Assembly: GCA_964006375.1 (NCBI GenBank)
Contig: OZ023269.1
Location: 127,791,309 to 127,855,308 of the forward strand
Direction: 5' to 3'
DNA length: 64,000 nucleotides
Source of the DNA: Tillus elongatus
Taxonomy: Eukaryota > Arthropoda > Insecta > Coleoptera > Cleridae
The first letter of the stretch is position 1, and each line of letters opens with the position of its first letter. The position numbers and the translations under genes are program-made. Positions 1-9,852 of the stretch are shown here, one piece after another. The notes beneath the pieces are model-generated. The model did not search any database, was not told the origin of the DNA, and saw only the letters and a list, made by a program, of their open reading frames with translations.

Positions 1-470
1 GGTCTTGTTATACAAACTTCCTCATTAAATAAGAATTACAAATATCGAAACAGTGACTTGGAAAGTTAGCGCCCTCTATACGCTTGTTTTGTAACCGCAT
101 TTGAAATTATTTACCTATTATCAATTAAATAATTTTAAATTTATTTTATTTAAGTTTTTATTGAATTTTCGTAGAAAAAAAATCATCATAACTGACAACT
201 TTCCAAGTTATATTATGCTCTTGTATATTCTTATTTATCAAGTTTGGGAGACCTTAATTTTTCCAAATTTTTCCATACTGAAGTGACCAAAAGGAACGAA
301 ATACTTTTTTAGTTATTTTATTTACGTATTTTTGATACCTAATTAATAATTTAGAAAATTCAAAAAACAGAAAGCAACAAAAATATTGTGTCACGAAAGA
401 ATATTGGATTCCTCATTTATAACATTAAATACCAAATATACCAAAATAAAATTTCTGAAATTATCGGTGT
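1..470 (-). repeat. Composite repeat, A module (reverse copy)
   Basis: Reverse-complement relative of 4427-6610, 8043-9070 and 11119-11640. The shared stretch reads GCGCCCTCTATACGCTTG near base 70. It then runs through AT-rich sequence also seen near 8100-8400, and part near 365-450 matches 6610-6700 in reverse. The 61-codon reading frame at 101-286 lies inside this repeat and shows no protein family. No coding function is inferred. Confidence 0.7.
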
Positions 471-502
471 ATAGGTCATCTTGTGTGTCCGTAATGCACA
501 TA

Positions 503-2161
503 CAGGGTGGCGCATTGAAAACGAAACAGACCGATTTGCGTCCAGAGACTTTTCTTTAACGCTGAACCACGGCAATTTTAATATTGAGGGGGACATGTTT
601 TGACATAATACTCAACTTTGTCACATCAACCCCTTAGGGGTAGTGATAACAAACCTTATATTTTAAATAGGGAATATGGGTCGAGTGTTATATCATTTGA
701 AATCTCTTTCTTTTCTGAATTCAGCACATTAATTTTTTTGGAAGTTTTATCAACTCGTTTAAAAATTATTCACAGTTGGAGTTGCAAGAACGTATTTCAT
801 TCATCGTGATAAGAATTGCATTAATTAGTCAATTTTTCGTTAAAAAAAACTAAAAAAAAACAAAACCAAACGTACAAAAATGTTTATTCAGTTAAGTATG
901 TGTTCAAATTGTTGACCACCAGCTTCCATACAAAAGTACAAATTTTGTTCAAAACGAGCTCTGACATTCTGGAGCATTTGTGGAGTTATTAGACGGCATT
1001 CTTCAACAATGCGTCGTCGTAATTCTTCCAGAGACTCCAGTTCTGTTGCGAAAATTCTACTTTTTGAATGACTTCATAGAAAGAAGTCTAAAGGAGTTAA
1101 ATCCGGTGATCTAGGGGGCCACTCAATAGCACCTCTACGCCCAATCCATTGCTCTGGAAACTCTCTGTTCAAAAACTCCTCAACACGTTGTGGAAAATGC
1201 AGAGGAGCTCCATCTTGTTGAAACACTAATTGATTTTCTTGATAGCGATCATCATTTTCAACAATGGCAATTAGTAGAGGGTAAACGATATCTTCTAGTA
1301 ACTCCAAATATGTTCCGCCACTCAAATTGCCATCAAGAAAAATTGATCCGTACGGTCTCCGAAAATGGCAGTCCAGACATTCAATTTCTGTGGAGTTTGA
1401 GTGTGGACTTCGTGAAAATTTCTTGGATTATTATCTGCCCAATAACGACAATTATGACGATTGACTGTAGATTAACAGATATTGAACAAAAAGTTCCCGT
1501 TATCAGCTATTCGTGCAGTCATAACTTTACAAAACTCCAGCCGCTGATCAAAATCATCTTCATTCAGTTGTTCTACAAGATTAATTTTATACGGGTGAAA
1601 TTTATGGTGCTTCAATATTCGCTGAATAGTTCTTCTTTTGATGTTTGAAACAGTGGTGAATTTTCTCGTGCTCAAAGTTAGGTCTGCAGCAATTTGTCCT
1701 AAAACTTTAATCTCAGTAGTTTCATTTCTAACCGGAAATTCACGTTCACGGTCCCGTTTTTTGTTGGCTACTGAACCACTTTGTCGAAACTTTGCAACTA
1801 ACTCCAAAATGTATTTTCTGTTAACATGTCTGTTCGGATGTCGTTCATTAAACAAATTTGCAGTACGGTTGGCACAGTCATTGTTTTTGAAAAGAAGAGT
1901 AATTATTTCAACTCTTTCTTCTACAGAATACACCATTGTGAAATTAATTTTCGGTAGTACTATCAAGTATCAAACCGATCAATAAACTAAAATAAAAAAC
2001 CGCATTTCTCTCATTCCGATAAGAAATGTTCTGGTAGTCAATTTTTTGTTTACAAACCAACAAAACATTGACTATCAGCACTGTGAATAATTTTTAAACG
2101 AGTTGATAAAACTTCCAAAAAAAATAATGCGCTGAATTCAGAAAAGAAAGAGATTTCAAAT
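503..2161 (-). mobile_element. Mariner-like DNA transposon, DD41D type, copy 1
   Basis: The left end CAGGGTGGCGCATTG follows a TA, the mariner target. The first ~330 bases return in reverse complement at about 2080-2161, where the right arm stops at an M module without reaching the outer tip, so the right terminus is lost. The arms are long for mariners. Copies at 14303-15929 and 19915-20687 share the same ends. The transposase is on the minus strand and is broken. Confidence 0.88.
888..1935 (-). pseudogene. Broken mariner transposase (DD41D)
   Basis: A cut-and-paste transposase that would act at the element ends. The N-terminal part (start codon 1933-1935, MVYSVEERVEI) looks like a helix-turn-helix region with an RNERHPN-like stretch. 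It stays open to about 1472. The C-terminal part (1074-1325) has QQDGAPLHF and WIGRRGAIEWPPRSPDLTP followed by LDFFL. Counting from the Asp of QQDGAP to the Asp of LDFF gives 41 residues between, hence DD41D. The block where the first catalytic Asp is expected, between FLFNIC and NRHNCRYW, is missing. A stop replaces the Trp after DFFL, and the tail with FEQNLYFCMEAGGQQFEH reads on to a stop at 888-890. Non-functional. Confidence 0.85.
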
Positions 2162-3175
2162 AATGTGTTTCATAAAAATGTTTTTAATAGCAAATATGTT
2201 TCTTTAATGCAAGCAGGCATCAACTTGGTCACCGCTATAACCTATATAGTAGGAACGATGTAGCATATTTTATCAAAATAACTTATCGTTTGAAAATGTA
2301 CAAAAATTTTCCGAAAATAAACTTAAAATGTTTCCGAGAAAAATCGTTTCCTAGCCGACGAACCTTAGGTTAATAGCAAATTAAGTTATTGAATTTTTAA
2401 GCATTCAATGAAAATTCGCTACCAAAACGCACTTACGGCGTTTCGATGTTGTTTACAAATATGCATCATATTTCGATGAAAAAGGCTAAAATGCAATAAG
2501 GAATGTTCAAAAAAAAATTGTAGGTAACACCAGCGACTTATGGGCCAGCCTGTGATTGTCAAAATAATTTTATAAGATGCAGCTCAAGACACCCTATAAG
2601 TAACGTATTCAATTTTTTCTCGTTTCTTGCATAATAACAATGATATTGAGCTTTACCGTAGAAATGCGTCACCCTGGACATGTAAACAGAAAGTATACTC
2701 GGATATGGATTCTAAGAGGCCTAGTTTGCGCTCATTTGAAGATATCTTTTTAGAAGTCAAAAGTCGCGGTCTCCTCATTAACTAATTTTTTTTACGAAAA
2801 TTAGCTAAAAATTATAGACCGTTAAGCCATAAACTTAACTAACACTACTGCCAATACATCAGAGAAAGGGTCTATTTGAAATGAATTTTCTGGAAATATT
2901 TTATTAAAATGAGGGGCAATGATGGTTAAAGCTGAAACTTGAGGGTTTGCAGAACACTCTTTACATAATCCGTATTTCTTTCTGGTTCTTTGTCTGAATG
3001 TTGCCAATTTTGACGTTTCAAATCGCGACTTTTTACGTTTTCAGGAAAACCCCAATTTTTTATCTTTAAATGCCTATAACTTTTTTGTTTAAATAGACGC
3101 AGAACGAAGAAAATGTAAGCGGAATGCACGACATTCAGCAAAGATAAAACAGAGAAAAAATTGTTTCCCTACCTT
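2162..3175 (-). repeat. Composite repeat M-C-D (reverse)
   Basis: M lies at about 2163-2445 and ends in CGCACTTACGGCG. C lies at 2446-2690 and ends in GCGTCACCCTG. D lies at 2691-3175. The order is the exact reverse of 6718-8042 and matches 54218-55150. Two minus-strand frames here (2822-3007 and 2926-3141) are translations of D and carry no recognisable domain. M has lost its outer arm where mariner copy 1 abuts it. Confidence 0.75.
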
Positions 3176-3179
3176 TTAA

Positions 3180-3576
3180 ACCGCGTATTACAAGGGGTCT
3201 CGAGAGCATTTTTAAGAAACCCGATTTGCAGATAACTTTTTAGACAGAAAATAATTTAAGAAATGTGTTAGGTCATACGAAAGATAAAGATAAAGCCACT
3301 GAAATGTCGGGCATCTATGAGATAGGTTATAAAGATTGTAATCTTAAATACGTTGGCCAGACGAAGAGAAACATTGAGACTAGATTTCGTGGACATCTGG
3401 CACAGCTGAGATACGGTAGTGTAGACAAGGTATGCGCGGCACAACATGTCTGGAATAATAACCACCACATTGATAAAGAAAATCTGAAACTTATCAAAAA
3501 TGTTAGACAGCCAGTGAAGCTAGATGCGTTCGAAATTATTTACATTTCTAGGGCAATAAAAACAAAAGTTTCTTAA
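3180..3576 (+). pseudogene. Penelope-like GIY-YIG endonuclease fragment
   Basis: Encodes the C-terminal end of a Penelope protein. A linker starting RITRGLESIFKKPDLQITF is followed by a TAG stop at 3241-3243, then NLRNVLGHTKDKDK. The GIY-YIG fold follows: GIYEIGYKDC, then KYVGQTKRNIETRFRGHL, with GIY, YVG and the following Arg present. The frame ends at 3576. Penelope nucleases nick the target DNA to prime reverse transcription. The stop and missing polymerase make this copy dead. A stand-alone GIY-YIG host protein is unlikely given the linked terminal repeat. Confidence 0.8.
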
Positions 3577-3799
3577 GCCGAGCACCGTCACTGGTTTGTA
3601 GTCCTCTGTTTGCGCTCTGTCTTTGATGCAGATAAACATTCCAAAACCTGTCAGGTAAAGTGATGAAGGAAGTTCAAAAACCTCGTCCGGCAAGTAAAAT
3701 ACAATACACTGAAAAATTTGCCTGCGATTTAGTCTCCCTCTCGGTATCGTTCTTTACCTAAGCTTCAGTATAAAAGGTGATGTTAGTAGTAAATAGTTA

Positions 3800-3861
3800 G
3801 AATTTTTCATCCTCTGATGACGCTATCTTTATTAGTGAAACGATCGTCAGGTCTTTAAAAA
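3800..3861 (+). ncRNA. Hammerhead ribozyme in Penelope terminal repeat
   Basis: CTGATGA at 3814-3820 is followed by stem II CGCTA (3821-3825) pairing with TAGTG. GAAAC ends at 3841, then the self-complementary CGATCG and cleavage triplet GTC (3846-3848). Stem I closes CCT against AGG, with further TTTTT/AAAAA pairing. The tiny palindromic stem III is the form described for Penelope hammerheads, which are thought to act as dimers. The core is complete on paper; activity is inferred. Confidence 0.75.
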
Positions 3862-3935
3862 GATGTGTTGTGTTGATTTGGGTTCTACAAGTGTACTTAT
3901 CAGTGCTCATCACAGGTTCCAATCTACACTTAGCT

Positions 3936-4426
3936 AATCATTTAAGTAGTAAGCAGGTCCATGGAAAAACAGCAAAATAATATGGTTGGCATTTTAAAAA
4001 CATATGATTATGTCACCATTCAGAAAAATCTGACGTCAGAAATGTAATTTTTACGTCACAAGTTGGCAATTGAGAAGCTAAAATTGACCTGTTTGAGCTT
4101 TTTCCTGGAAAAAATTAAATAACGCATTTATGAATTATGTTTATCATCACACTGCCACTTATTTTTTATCGCCAGTTGCAAAGATGAAAAAAATGCATAT
4201 GAAGATCGGGTTAGCTATTACCAGCTTTTTCAAATATGTATTATTTATTCATATTTGCAGAATATTTTATTGTCAGGTTTTTAGCACCTTGAAGATATCT
4301 TAAGATTCTATGGACATTTAAGGTGTTTGCTTTTGTTGGATTTTCAACTTTCCTTGAAATATCGTTGGAAGATAATGTTATATCTGGTCTGGTTCAGTTT
4401 GAAAGATATAGGAGACTTCAAATGTG
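3936..4426. other. No gene seen
   Basis: AT-rich sequence with stops in all frames. It matches none of the repeat modules clearly, up to the shared start of the A module near AATGTGGTTACAAAAC. Confidence 0.5.
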
Positions 4427-4510
4427 GTTACAAAACAAGCGTATAGAGGGAGTTAACTGTTCAAGTCACTGGTTCGATATTTTTGATTCTTAGTTAATGA
4501 TGAAGTTTGT

Positions 4511-4728
4511 ATAGCAAGACCAAAGACAACTGATATACGGACAGTCTAGACCGAAAACAGAGCAATATAAAACTTCACCCTACCAATCGCTGTGCAGACT
4601 AGTTCAAGGCACAGTGATTTTGGAATGGGTAGAGTAAGACTAAGGGTATGCACAATAAGCCAAAGGCTGCGGTGCTATCGGAGCGGCAAAGACGCGGACG
4701 ACCCCTAACGGGGAAAAATAGCAAGACC
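4511..4728 (+). mobile_element. RNase-H LINE, 3'-end fragment with target duplication
   Basis: The 196 bp insert 4522-4717 is a 5'-truncated copy of the 3' end of the LINE at 4763-5900 (the same LCRLVQGTVILEWVE end and tail). It is flanked by ATAGCAAGACC at 4511-4521 and 4718-4728, an 11 bp target-site duplication. A short A-run ends the insert. Related A copies at about 8393 and 11347 have the site once. Confidence 0.88.
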
Positions 4729-4749
4729 ATCTTAAATCTGGTTTAGACT

Positions 4750-5913
4750 AAGTCACTAAGAAACTATACAGACTAGCCTGCAATGGTAGACTGAAGATCA
4801 ACCCAGGTTTCAGGGGCCACTGCAAAATTCAGGAGATCGTGAAGGAGCCCATGCTTGAAATGAGGTCAGACTTCGCGAGCCCGCGAATGTGCAGGGAAAA
4901 CAACTTTACAGTGGAAATCCCTGATCGCGAGGCATGGCGGGAGGAGACGCCGGGCATGCCACGGGACGCGCTCGTCTGGTTCACGGACGGATCTGGCGGG
5001 GAGCGTGGGACGGGGGCAGGTGTTTACTCGGAAGGACCGAGGGTAAGTCATAGTATTTCCCTCGGAGCCCATGCAACGGTGTTTCAGGCCGAGATGTACG
5101 CCATCCTGCACTGTGTGCGGGAGAACAAGAGGAGGGGCTACACCAACAAGCGGATCCTCATAGCCACAGACAGCCAGGTAGCCCTTAAGGCACTAAGTAG
5201 CCCACGGGTAAATTCCTGGCTGGTGAGTGAGTGCCGAGACGAGACGAGCGACCTGGCTGGGCAGAATGAGGTGACCCTCATCTGGGTGCCGGGTCACTCG
5301 GGGGTTAAAGGCAATGAAGAAGCTGACAGTCTCGCGAAGAGAGGGTCAGCAGAACCATTTATGGGACCAGAACCGGCTCTGGGCGTGTCAAAGAGCACTG
5401 CCAGGGGAGCCATTAAGTCCTGGGTCAGAAACCAACACAAGGTGTACTGGGCGGACTGTCCAGGGCTCAGACATGGGAAGTCAATAATTGACGGACCCAG
5501 TTCAAAGAGAGCTGTGGAGCTGCTAAACCTTAGCAGAGGACAGCTCAGAAACACAACAGGTCTCTTGACGGGACACATGGCCGTCAAGAAACACCTGCAT
5601 AAAATGGGGCGGTTCGAAGAGGACCTCGCATGCAGACTCTGCGGCGAGGGGGAGGAATCAGCCCAGCACATCTTGTGTGAGTGTATAGCTCTGGACCGGA
5701 AAAGACAACTGATCTACGGTCACTCTAGACCGGAGACAGAGCAATATAAAACTTCACCCTACCAATCGCTGTGCAGACTAGTTCAAGGCACAGTGATCTT
5801 GGAATGGGTGGAGTAAGACTAAGGGTATGCACAATCAACCAAGGGTTGCGGTGCTATCGGGGCGGCAAGGCCGCGGACGAGCCCTGAGGGAACAAAAAAA
5901 AAGTCACTAAGAA
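4750..5913 (+). mobile_element. RNase-H LINE (I/LOA/R1 group), 5'-truncated, with target duplication
   Basis: Insert 4763-5900 ends in an A-rich tail and is flanked by AAGTCACTAAGAA at 4750-4762 and 5901-5913. It starts inside the ORF, in sequence also present at 32109-32170, so only the RNase H end of the polymerase remains. Its base composition is clearly GC-richer than its surroundings. RNase H after reverse transcriptase is known from the I, LOA and R1-like groups; the exact clade is not decided. Confidence 0.88.
4839..5816 (+). pseudogene. LINE ORF2 C-terminus: RNase H plus zinc knuckle
   Basis: Open for 325 codons but lacking the reverse transcriptase, so the Met is only the first one in the fragment. 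RNase H would remove the RNA strand during element copying. Active-site residues are Asp50 (WFTDGS), Glu85 (FQAEMYAI), Asp111 (IATDSQ) and Asp163 (GNEEADSLA), with His153 in WVPGHSG. Near the end lies a C-x2-C-x8-H-x4-C cluster starting CRLCGEGEE, a zinc-binding pattern common at LINE C-termini. The frame ends at EWVE, then a short tail. No break is seen within the remaining part, so this insertion is fairly young. It cannot move by itself. Confidence 0.87.
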
Positions 5914-5928
5914 GCGTTTTTTCATTAT

Positions 5929-5949
5929 GGAGACAGTTTACCTGTCTCC
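5929..5949 (+). other. Conserved hairpin in A module
   Basis: GGAGACAG (5929-5936), a five-base loop, then CTGTCTCC (5942-5949). The same eight-base stem occurs at 8458-8478 and 11406-11426, with a different loop in the 8.4 kb copy. All three are followed by an AATAAA or AATAGA-like motif. Confidence 0.6.
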
Positions 5950-6080
5950 ATATTAATAGAATGAAGTGTAACTGGTTATTTTCCCTCAAATTTTATTCCG
6001 AGCTTGCATTTTACAAGCTACAAACAACAATTTGTTAAAATATTTTTGGTTCATACGTTTGGCTAAAACTTTGTCTTGGG

Positions 6081-6478
6081 TTAAACTTACATTTAGGTGT
6101 GTGTGTCTGTGTGTGGGTGTATAGTTTCGTTAACGTCAGCCTGTTTACGCGACTATGACCAGTCACCGACGCTAGGGAACAGTTCACTATCCTGAACATT
6201 TTGGTGAACCCCTTACTCTCTGCAAGAAGGGTAGGGATCTTTAACATCGCCTACATCGCATGGTACACGGGACTGACGGCTTAACGCGCACTCCGAATTT
6301 CGGAAACTACAGACGTTCCACTTGTTCAAACACAATGCCACAATCTCGGTCGATATTGACTTACAGTATGTAGTGAAAAATAATTTTAGGTTTCTACTGG
6401 AAATTGGATCTGAAACGCTTGGGTACAAAGTCGCAAGTTATTACCTATGGACCACAAAGGCTGTTAAACTTACATTTA
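6081..6478 (-). mobile_element. Short (AC)n-tailed retroposon with target duplication
   Basis: Insert 6096-6463 is flanked by TTAAACTTACATTTA at 6081-6095 and 6464-6478. Read on the minus strand it ends in an (AC)n-rich tail, seen here as GTGTGTGTCTGTGTGTG. The body shares GGGTAGGGATCTTTAAC and nearby sequence with 63470-63713, 16130-16400 and 13093-13217. No internal Pol III promoter was recognised, so SINE versus LINE 3' fragment is open. Confidence 0.8.
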
Positions 6479-6717
6479 AGCAGGTTGAGTAAATTTTACT
6501 GACACAGCAAGTGCGCTATTGTAGAAAACTTTTACTAAAAGATTTTTTCATTACAAAATAAATGGTGCAAATTGAATCATAACTTCCACATTGCTGTGAT
6601 TGTCTGTTTTCGTCAGAAAGACTTAATGAATTTTATTTTGGTATATTTGGCATTAATGTTATAAATGAGGAGTCCAATATTCTTTCGTAACACAATATTT
6701 TTATTGATTTATGTTTT

Positions 6718-6844
6718 TTAGTGAATTTTTTAGAAAAATTCACTAATGAGGAGATCCCGACTTTTGAATGTTGAAAAAATTTCTTCAAATGAGCTAATTA
6801 GGCCCCCCAGAACACATATCCGGGTTATGTTCCAATTTGTATAT

Positions 6845-6936
<92 letters not shown>

Positions 6937-8042
6937 CACACCGATAACTCAAAAAAATGGGCTGATTTTGATTAAATTTGGTGAATAAATTCCTTTTGCA
7001 AATGGCTTGGATGAGTTCGTTATCCAGGAAAATAATATGGCCAGGTTTTCCCGGAAAATTTTGAGTTTTATTTCGAAAAAAAGTTATATCTCCGGAATTA
7101 ACAGAGTAAGGGCAACCAAATTTGGTAGGCGGGTTTATATCCTTATTGGTAAGTTACCTACCAAAATTTAGCTACATAGGTCAAAAGACAAAAAGTTATA
7201 GGCATTTAAAGAAAAATAAATTGGGGTTTTCCTCAAAACGTCAAAGTTGCGATTTAAAACGTCAAAATCGGCAACATTTAGGCAAATAACTTGAATCTAA
7301 TACGGGCTAGGGAAATCAAGTGTCTCAAGAAGGATGTTTTACAAACCTTGAAGTCTTAGTTTCAACCGTCATTGTCCTTCATTTTACTAAAATGTTTCCA
7401 GAAAATTCATTTCAAATAGACCCTTTCTCTGATGCTTGGTCGTAGCTTGGCTATGGAGCTTATCGTTTAGTGGTATATAATTTTTGTCGAATTTTTGTAA
7501 AAAATCAATAAAGCTCAATATATCCGTTATTATACAAGATATGAAAAAAATTTGTATATATTAATTATAGGGTGTCTTGAGCTACATAAAAAAATATATT
7601 TCTACAATCACAGAATGGCCCATAAGTCGTTGGTGATACATTTTTTTTTAATCAAACACGCCTATGTTATTGCATTGGTGCAATTTCCATCGAAATATAA
7701 TGCATGTATGTAAGAAAAGAAATTCTGGATGCAGCAAGTGCGTTATGGTAGCGAATTTTGATCAAATGCTCCATATTTGAATATCCCAATTTGCTATTAA
7801 CCTATAAGTTTTACCAAGAAACGAGTTTTTCCGGGAACACTTTAAGTTTACTTTTGGAAATTTTTGTACATTTTCACACAATAAAGTTACTTTTATGAAA
7901 CATGGCACATTGTTTTTACTATATAGGTTATACTGGTAACCAAAATTGATGCCTGATTTCTTAAAAAGAAAACACACATATTTGCAATAAAAACATTTAA
8001 ATGAAAATTCACTACCATAACGCACTTGCTGCGTCCAGAGTT
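6718..8042 (+). repeat. Composite repeat B-D-C-M, fullest copy
   Basis: B starts with the hairpin TTTTTAGTGAATTTTTTAG and carries the AT tract 6848-6932, then the CACCGATAACTCAAAAAA flank. D runs about 7200-7466. C runs about 7495-7725. M lies at 7729-8038, from CTGGATGCAGCAAGTGCG to its inverse CTTGCTGCGTCCAG. A minus-strand frame at 7762-8061 is only M read backwards. No coding function is seen. Confidence 0.8.
6848..6932. repeat. (AT)n tract, 85 bp
   Basis: Uninterrupted AT dinucleotides inside B. Reading frames through it translate to Ile-Tyr repeats and are not genes. Confidence 0.97.
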
Positions 8043-9070
8043 TTGAATTTTGTAAATTCACAATTAGGAATAATAAAATACGTAAATAAAATAAATTAAA
8101 AAAAATATTTCGTTTGCTTTGGTCAATTCTGTATGGAAAAATCGGGAAAAATTAAAGTCTCCCAAACTTGATAAAGAAAAACATACAAGAGCATAATATA
8201 ACTTGGAAAGTTGTCGGTTATTGTGCATTTTTTTACGAAAGTTCACTAAAAATGCAAATAAATAAATTTTAAAATATTTTATTATTAATAGGTAAAAAAT
8301 TATAAATGTGGTTACAAGACAAGCGTATAGAGGGCGCTAACTTTTCAAGTCACTGGTTAGATATTTGTCATTCTCATTTAATGATGAAATGTGTATAGCA
8401 AGGCTACCTTAAAATTTGTCTTAAAAGAAGGCACTAAGGAACGTTTTTTTTTCTTGAGGAGACAGTCTTACTGTCTCCGCAATTAACTAAATAAAGTATA
8501 AGTTTGTTGTTTCCTGTTAAATTTCATCTCGTACTTGTATTTTACAAGTTGCAAGCAAGTTTTCAAAAGGTTTATGGTTCTTACGTTTGGTTACAAATTT
8601 TTCTTCTTTTAAACTTACATTTACCATTGGCATGAAGAATATGTGTCCCTGTCTAAATCCCTTAACTTAAGTAGTATCTAGATCTTAAGTAGGCTTAAGT
8701 TAGAATAAAAATCCCCACTATTGATATTATTATACAAATAAATAAAATAAAAACAATCAAAACTACATGTTGGGACAAATTTCAATGCACCATGACAGAA
8801 TGCATATGAACTGTTGAATTCTAGTTGTAACAAAAGGCTTTTAAAATGTGCGAATGGTAACCATACCGCAGCCAGTGCAATCTGACGTCACACACACAAC
8901 TTTCATTTAAGTAGGCTGAGTAAGTATATTTAAAAACTAGTGACGTGTTATTGTATCAAACTTTTATTGAGATATTTAGTCATTAAAAAATAATGCTGCA
9001 AATTGACTCATAACTTCCATATCAGTATGATTAACCAATCTCCTCAGAAAGACCTCTGCATGAAATGGAT
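8043..9070 (+). repeat. Composite repeat A, unsplit copy
   Basis: Begins directly after M. It shows the empty sites of all three insertions found in the 4.4-6.6 kb copy: TATAGCAAGGC near 8394, GGCACTAAGGAACG near 8430 and TTAAACTTACATTTA near 8605. The hairpin lies at 8458-8478. 9071-9236 holds AT-rich sequence with no gene. Confidence 0.75.
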
Positions 9071-9236
9071 TTGGGTCCGATGACTTGATTACAATGAAAA
9101 TTAGAATTTAACCCCTACCTAAACAACACAGCCTTGAATTCCATGACGGAATGTCAGATGTTTAGTAATATTCGTAATTTTGTACCCATAAATATCTGAA
9201 ACGATATATAACTCGATTTTTAATGGACAAGTGTCA

Positions 9237-9546
9237 ATTTTTAGTGAATTTTCTTGAACAAAAATTCACTAATGAGGAGATCCTGACTTTTGAATTAAAA
9301 AAAATCTTCAAATGAGCGCAAACCAGCATCCCTAGAACCCATATCCAGGGTCTTTTTCAATTTAATTTTCGTAGAAAAAATTCGTTAATAAGGAGACCGC
9401 GCCTTTTGAATTCTAAAAAGATTTCTTCAAATGAATGCTTCAAAATTCAATAACTAAATTTGCAATTAACCTAAGGTTCGTGGGCTAGGAAACGAGTTTT
9501 CTCGGATTTTTTTTCAATTTCATCAAGTTTCACACAAATAAAACAC
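9237..9546 (+). repeat. Scrambled pieces of B, D and M
   Basis: A B hairpin and left flank (9237-9360) without an AT tract, then a second hairpin start of the D-C junction type (9361-9440), then interior M sequence. The joins are abrupt, suggesting deletions between related modules. Confidence 0.6.
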
Positions 9547-9627
9547 AATAATTTTACCTAAGTGAAGACTGGAACCCGTGACGAGCACTGATAAGTACAC
9601 TTGGAGAAACCCAAATCACCACAACAC

Positions 9628-9685
9628 ATCTTTATAAAGACCTAACGGACGTTTCGCTAACAGCGTTAGCTTCATCAGAGGATGG
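9628..9685 (-). ncRNA. Hammerhead ribozyme, Penelope terminal segment
   Basis: On the minus strand: CTGATGA, stem II GCTAAC/GTTAGC with a three-base loop, then GAAACG and a GTT-type cleavage triplet. Stem I closes CCT with AGG. The triplet is less favourable than the GTC of the 3.8 kb copy. Confidence 0.65.
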
Positions 9686-9705
9686 ATATCTATATCCCTA
9701 GAATA

Positions 9706-9764
9706 TTCATCTCCTGATGAAGCTAACGTGGTTAGCGAAACGATCATTAGGTCTTTAAAAAGAT
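9706..9764 (+). ncRNA. Hammerhead ribozyme, Penelope terminal segment
   Basis: CTGATGA at 9714-9720, stem II AGCTAAC/GTTAGC, GAAACGATC, then ATT as the likely triplet where the 3.8 kb copy has GTC. The core is kept but the cleavage site is changed, so activity is doubtful. Confidence 0.6.
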
Positions 9765-9852
9765 GTGTTGTGGTTATTTGGGTTTCTCCAAGTGTACTTA
9801 TTAATAATTTTACCTATTCACTTTTCTTTGGTTTAGAAAGATTAATTCTAGT

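Larger units (their letters stand above)
3180..3935 (+). mobile_element. Penelope-like element, 5'-truncated
   Basis: Contains the end of a Penelope reverse transcriptase, a GIY-YIG nuclease domain, an untranslated tail and a terminal segment with a hammerhead ribozyme. The terminal segment (3800-3935) recurs at 9561-9802, 16754-17000, 17318-17450 and 47300-47400. The upstream polymerase is absent. Confidence 0.8.
4427..6610 (+). repeat. Composite repeat A, split by three retroposons
   Basis: With the three insertions removed, the sequence follows 8306-9070 and 11259-11620: the CGTATAGAGGG stretch, then TTTGTATAGCAAGACC, AGTCACTAAGAA, the GGAGACAG hairpin and TTAAACTTACATTTA. Each of the last stretches except the hairpin is duplicated around an insertion here and single in the other copies. 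Confidence 0.8.
9547..9816. mobile_element. Penelope terminal segments in inverted pair, with 14 bp target duplication
   Basis: Insert 9561-9802 is flanked by AATAATTTTACCTA at 9547-9560 and 9803-9816. The left half is the terminal segment in reverse, starting AGTGAAGACTGGAACCC. The right half is the same segment forward, ending AAGTGTACTTATT. Each half carries a hammerhead, separated by about 20 bases. Penelope insertions often carry an inverted piece of their terminal repeat; here nothing else is left. Confidence 0.85.

Noticed and set aside
618..809. 63-codon frames beginning MSHQP at 618, 15649 and 20378
   Set aside because: They are readings of the mariner inverted arm, which explains why they recur in both orientations.
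1190..1985. Plus-strand frames across mariner copy 1 (1190-1648 and 1638-1985)
   Set aside because: They are the opposite strand of the minus-strand transposase and carry no motif of their own.
2822..3141. Minus-strand frames in D module as a small gene
   Set aside because: D copies elsewhere do not keep this frame open, so there is no sign of protein selection.
6746..6988. Reading frames made of Ile-Tyr repeats (also near 11748, 21451, 24124, 29039, 59342 and others)
   Set aside because: They are translations of (AT)n on either strand, with no conserved flanking protein.
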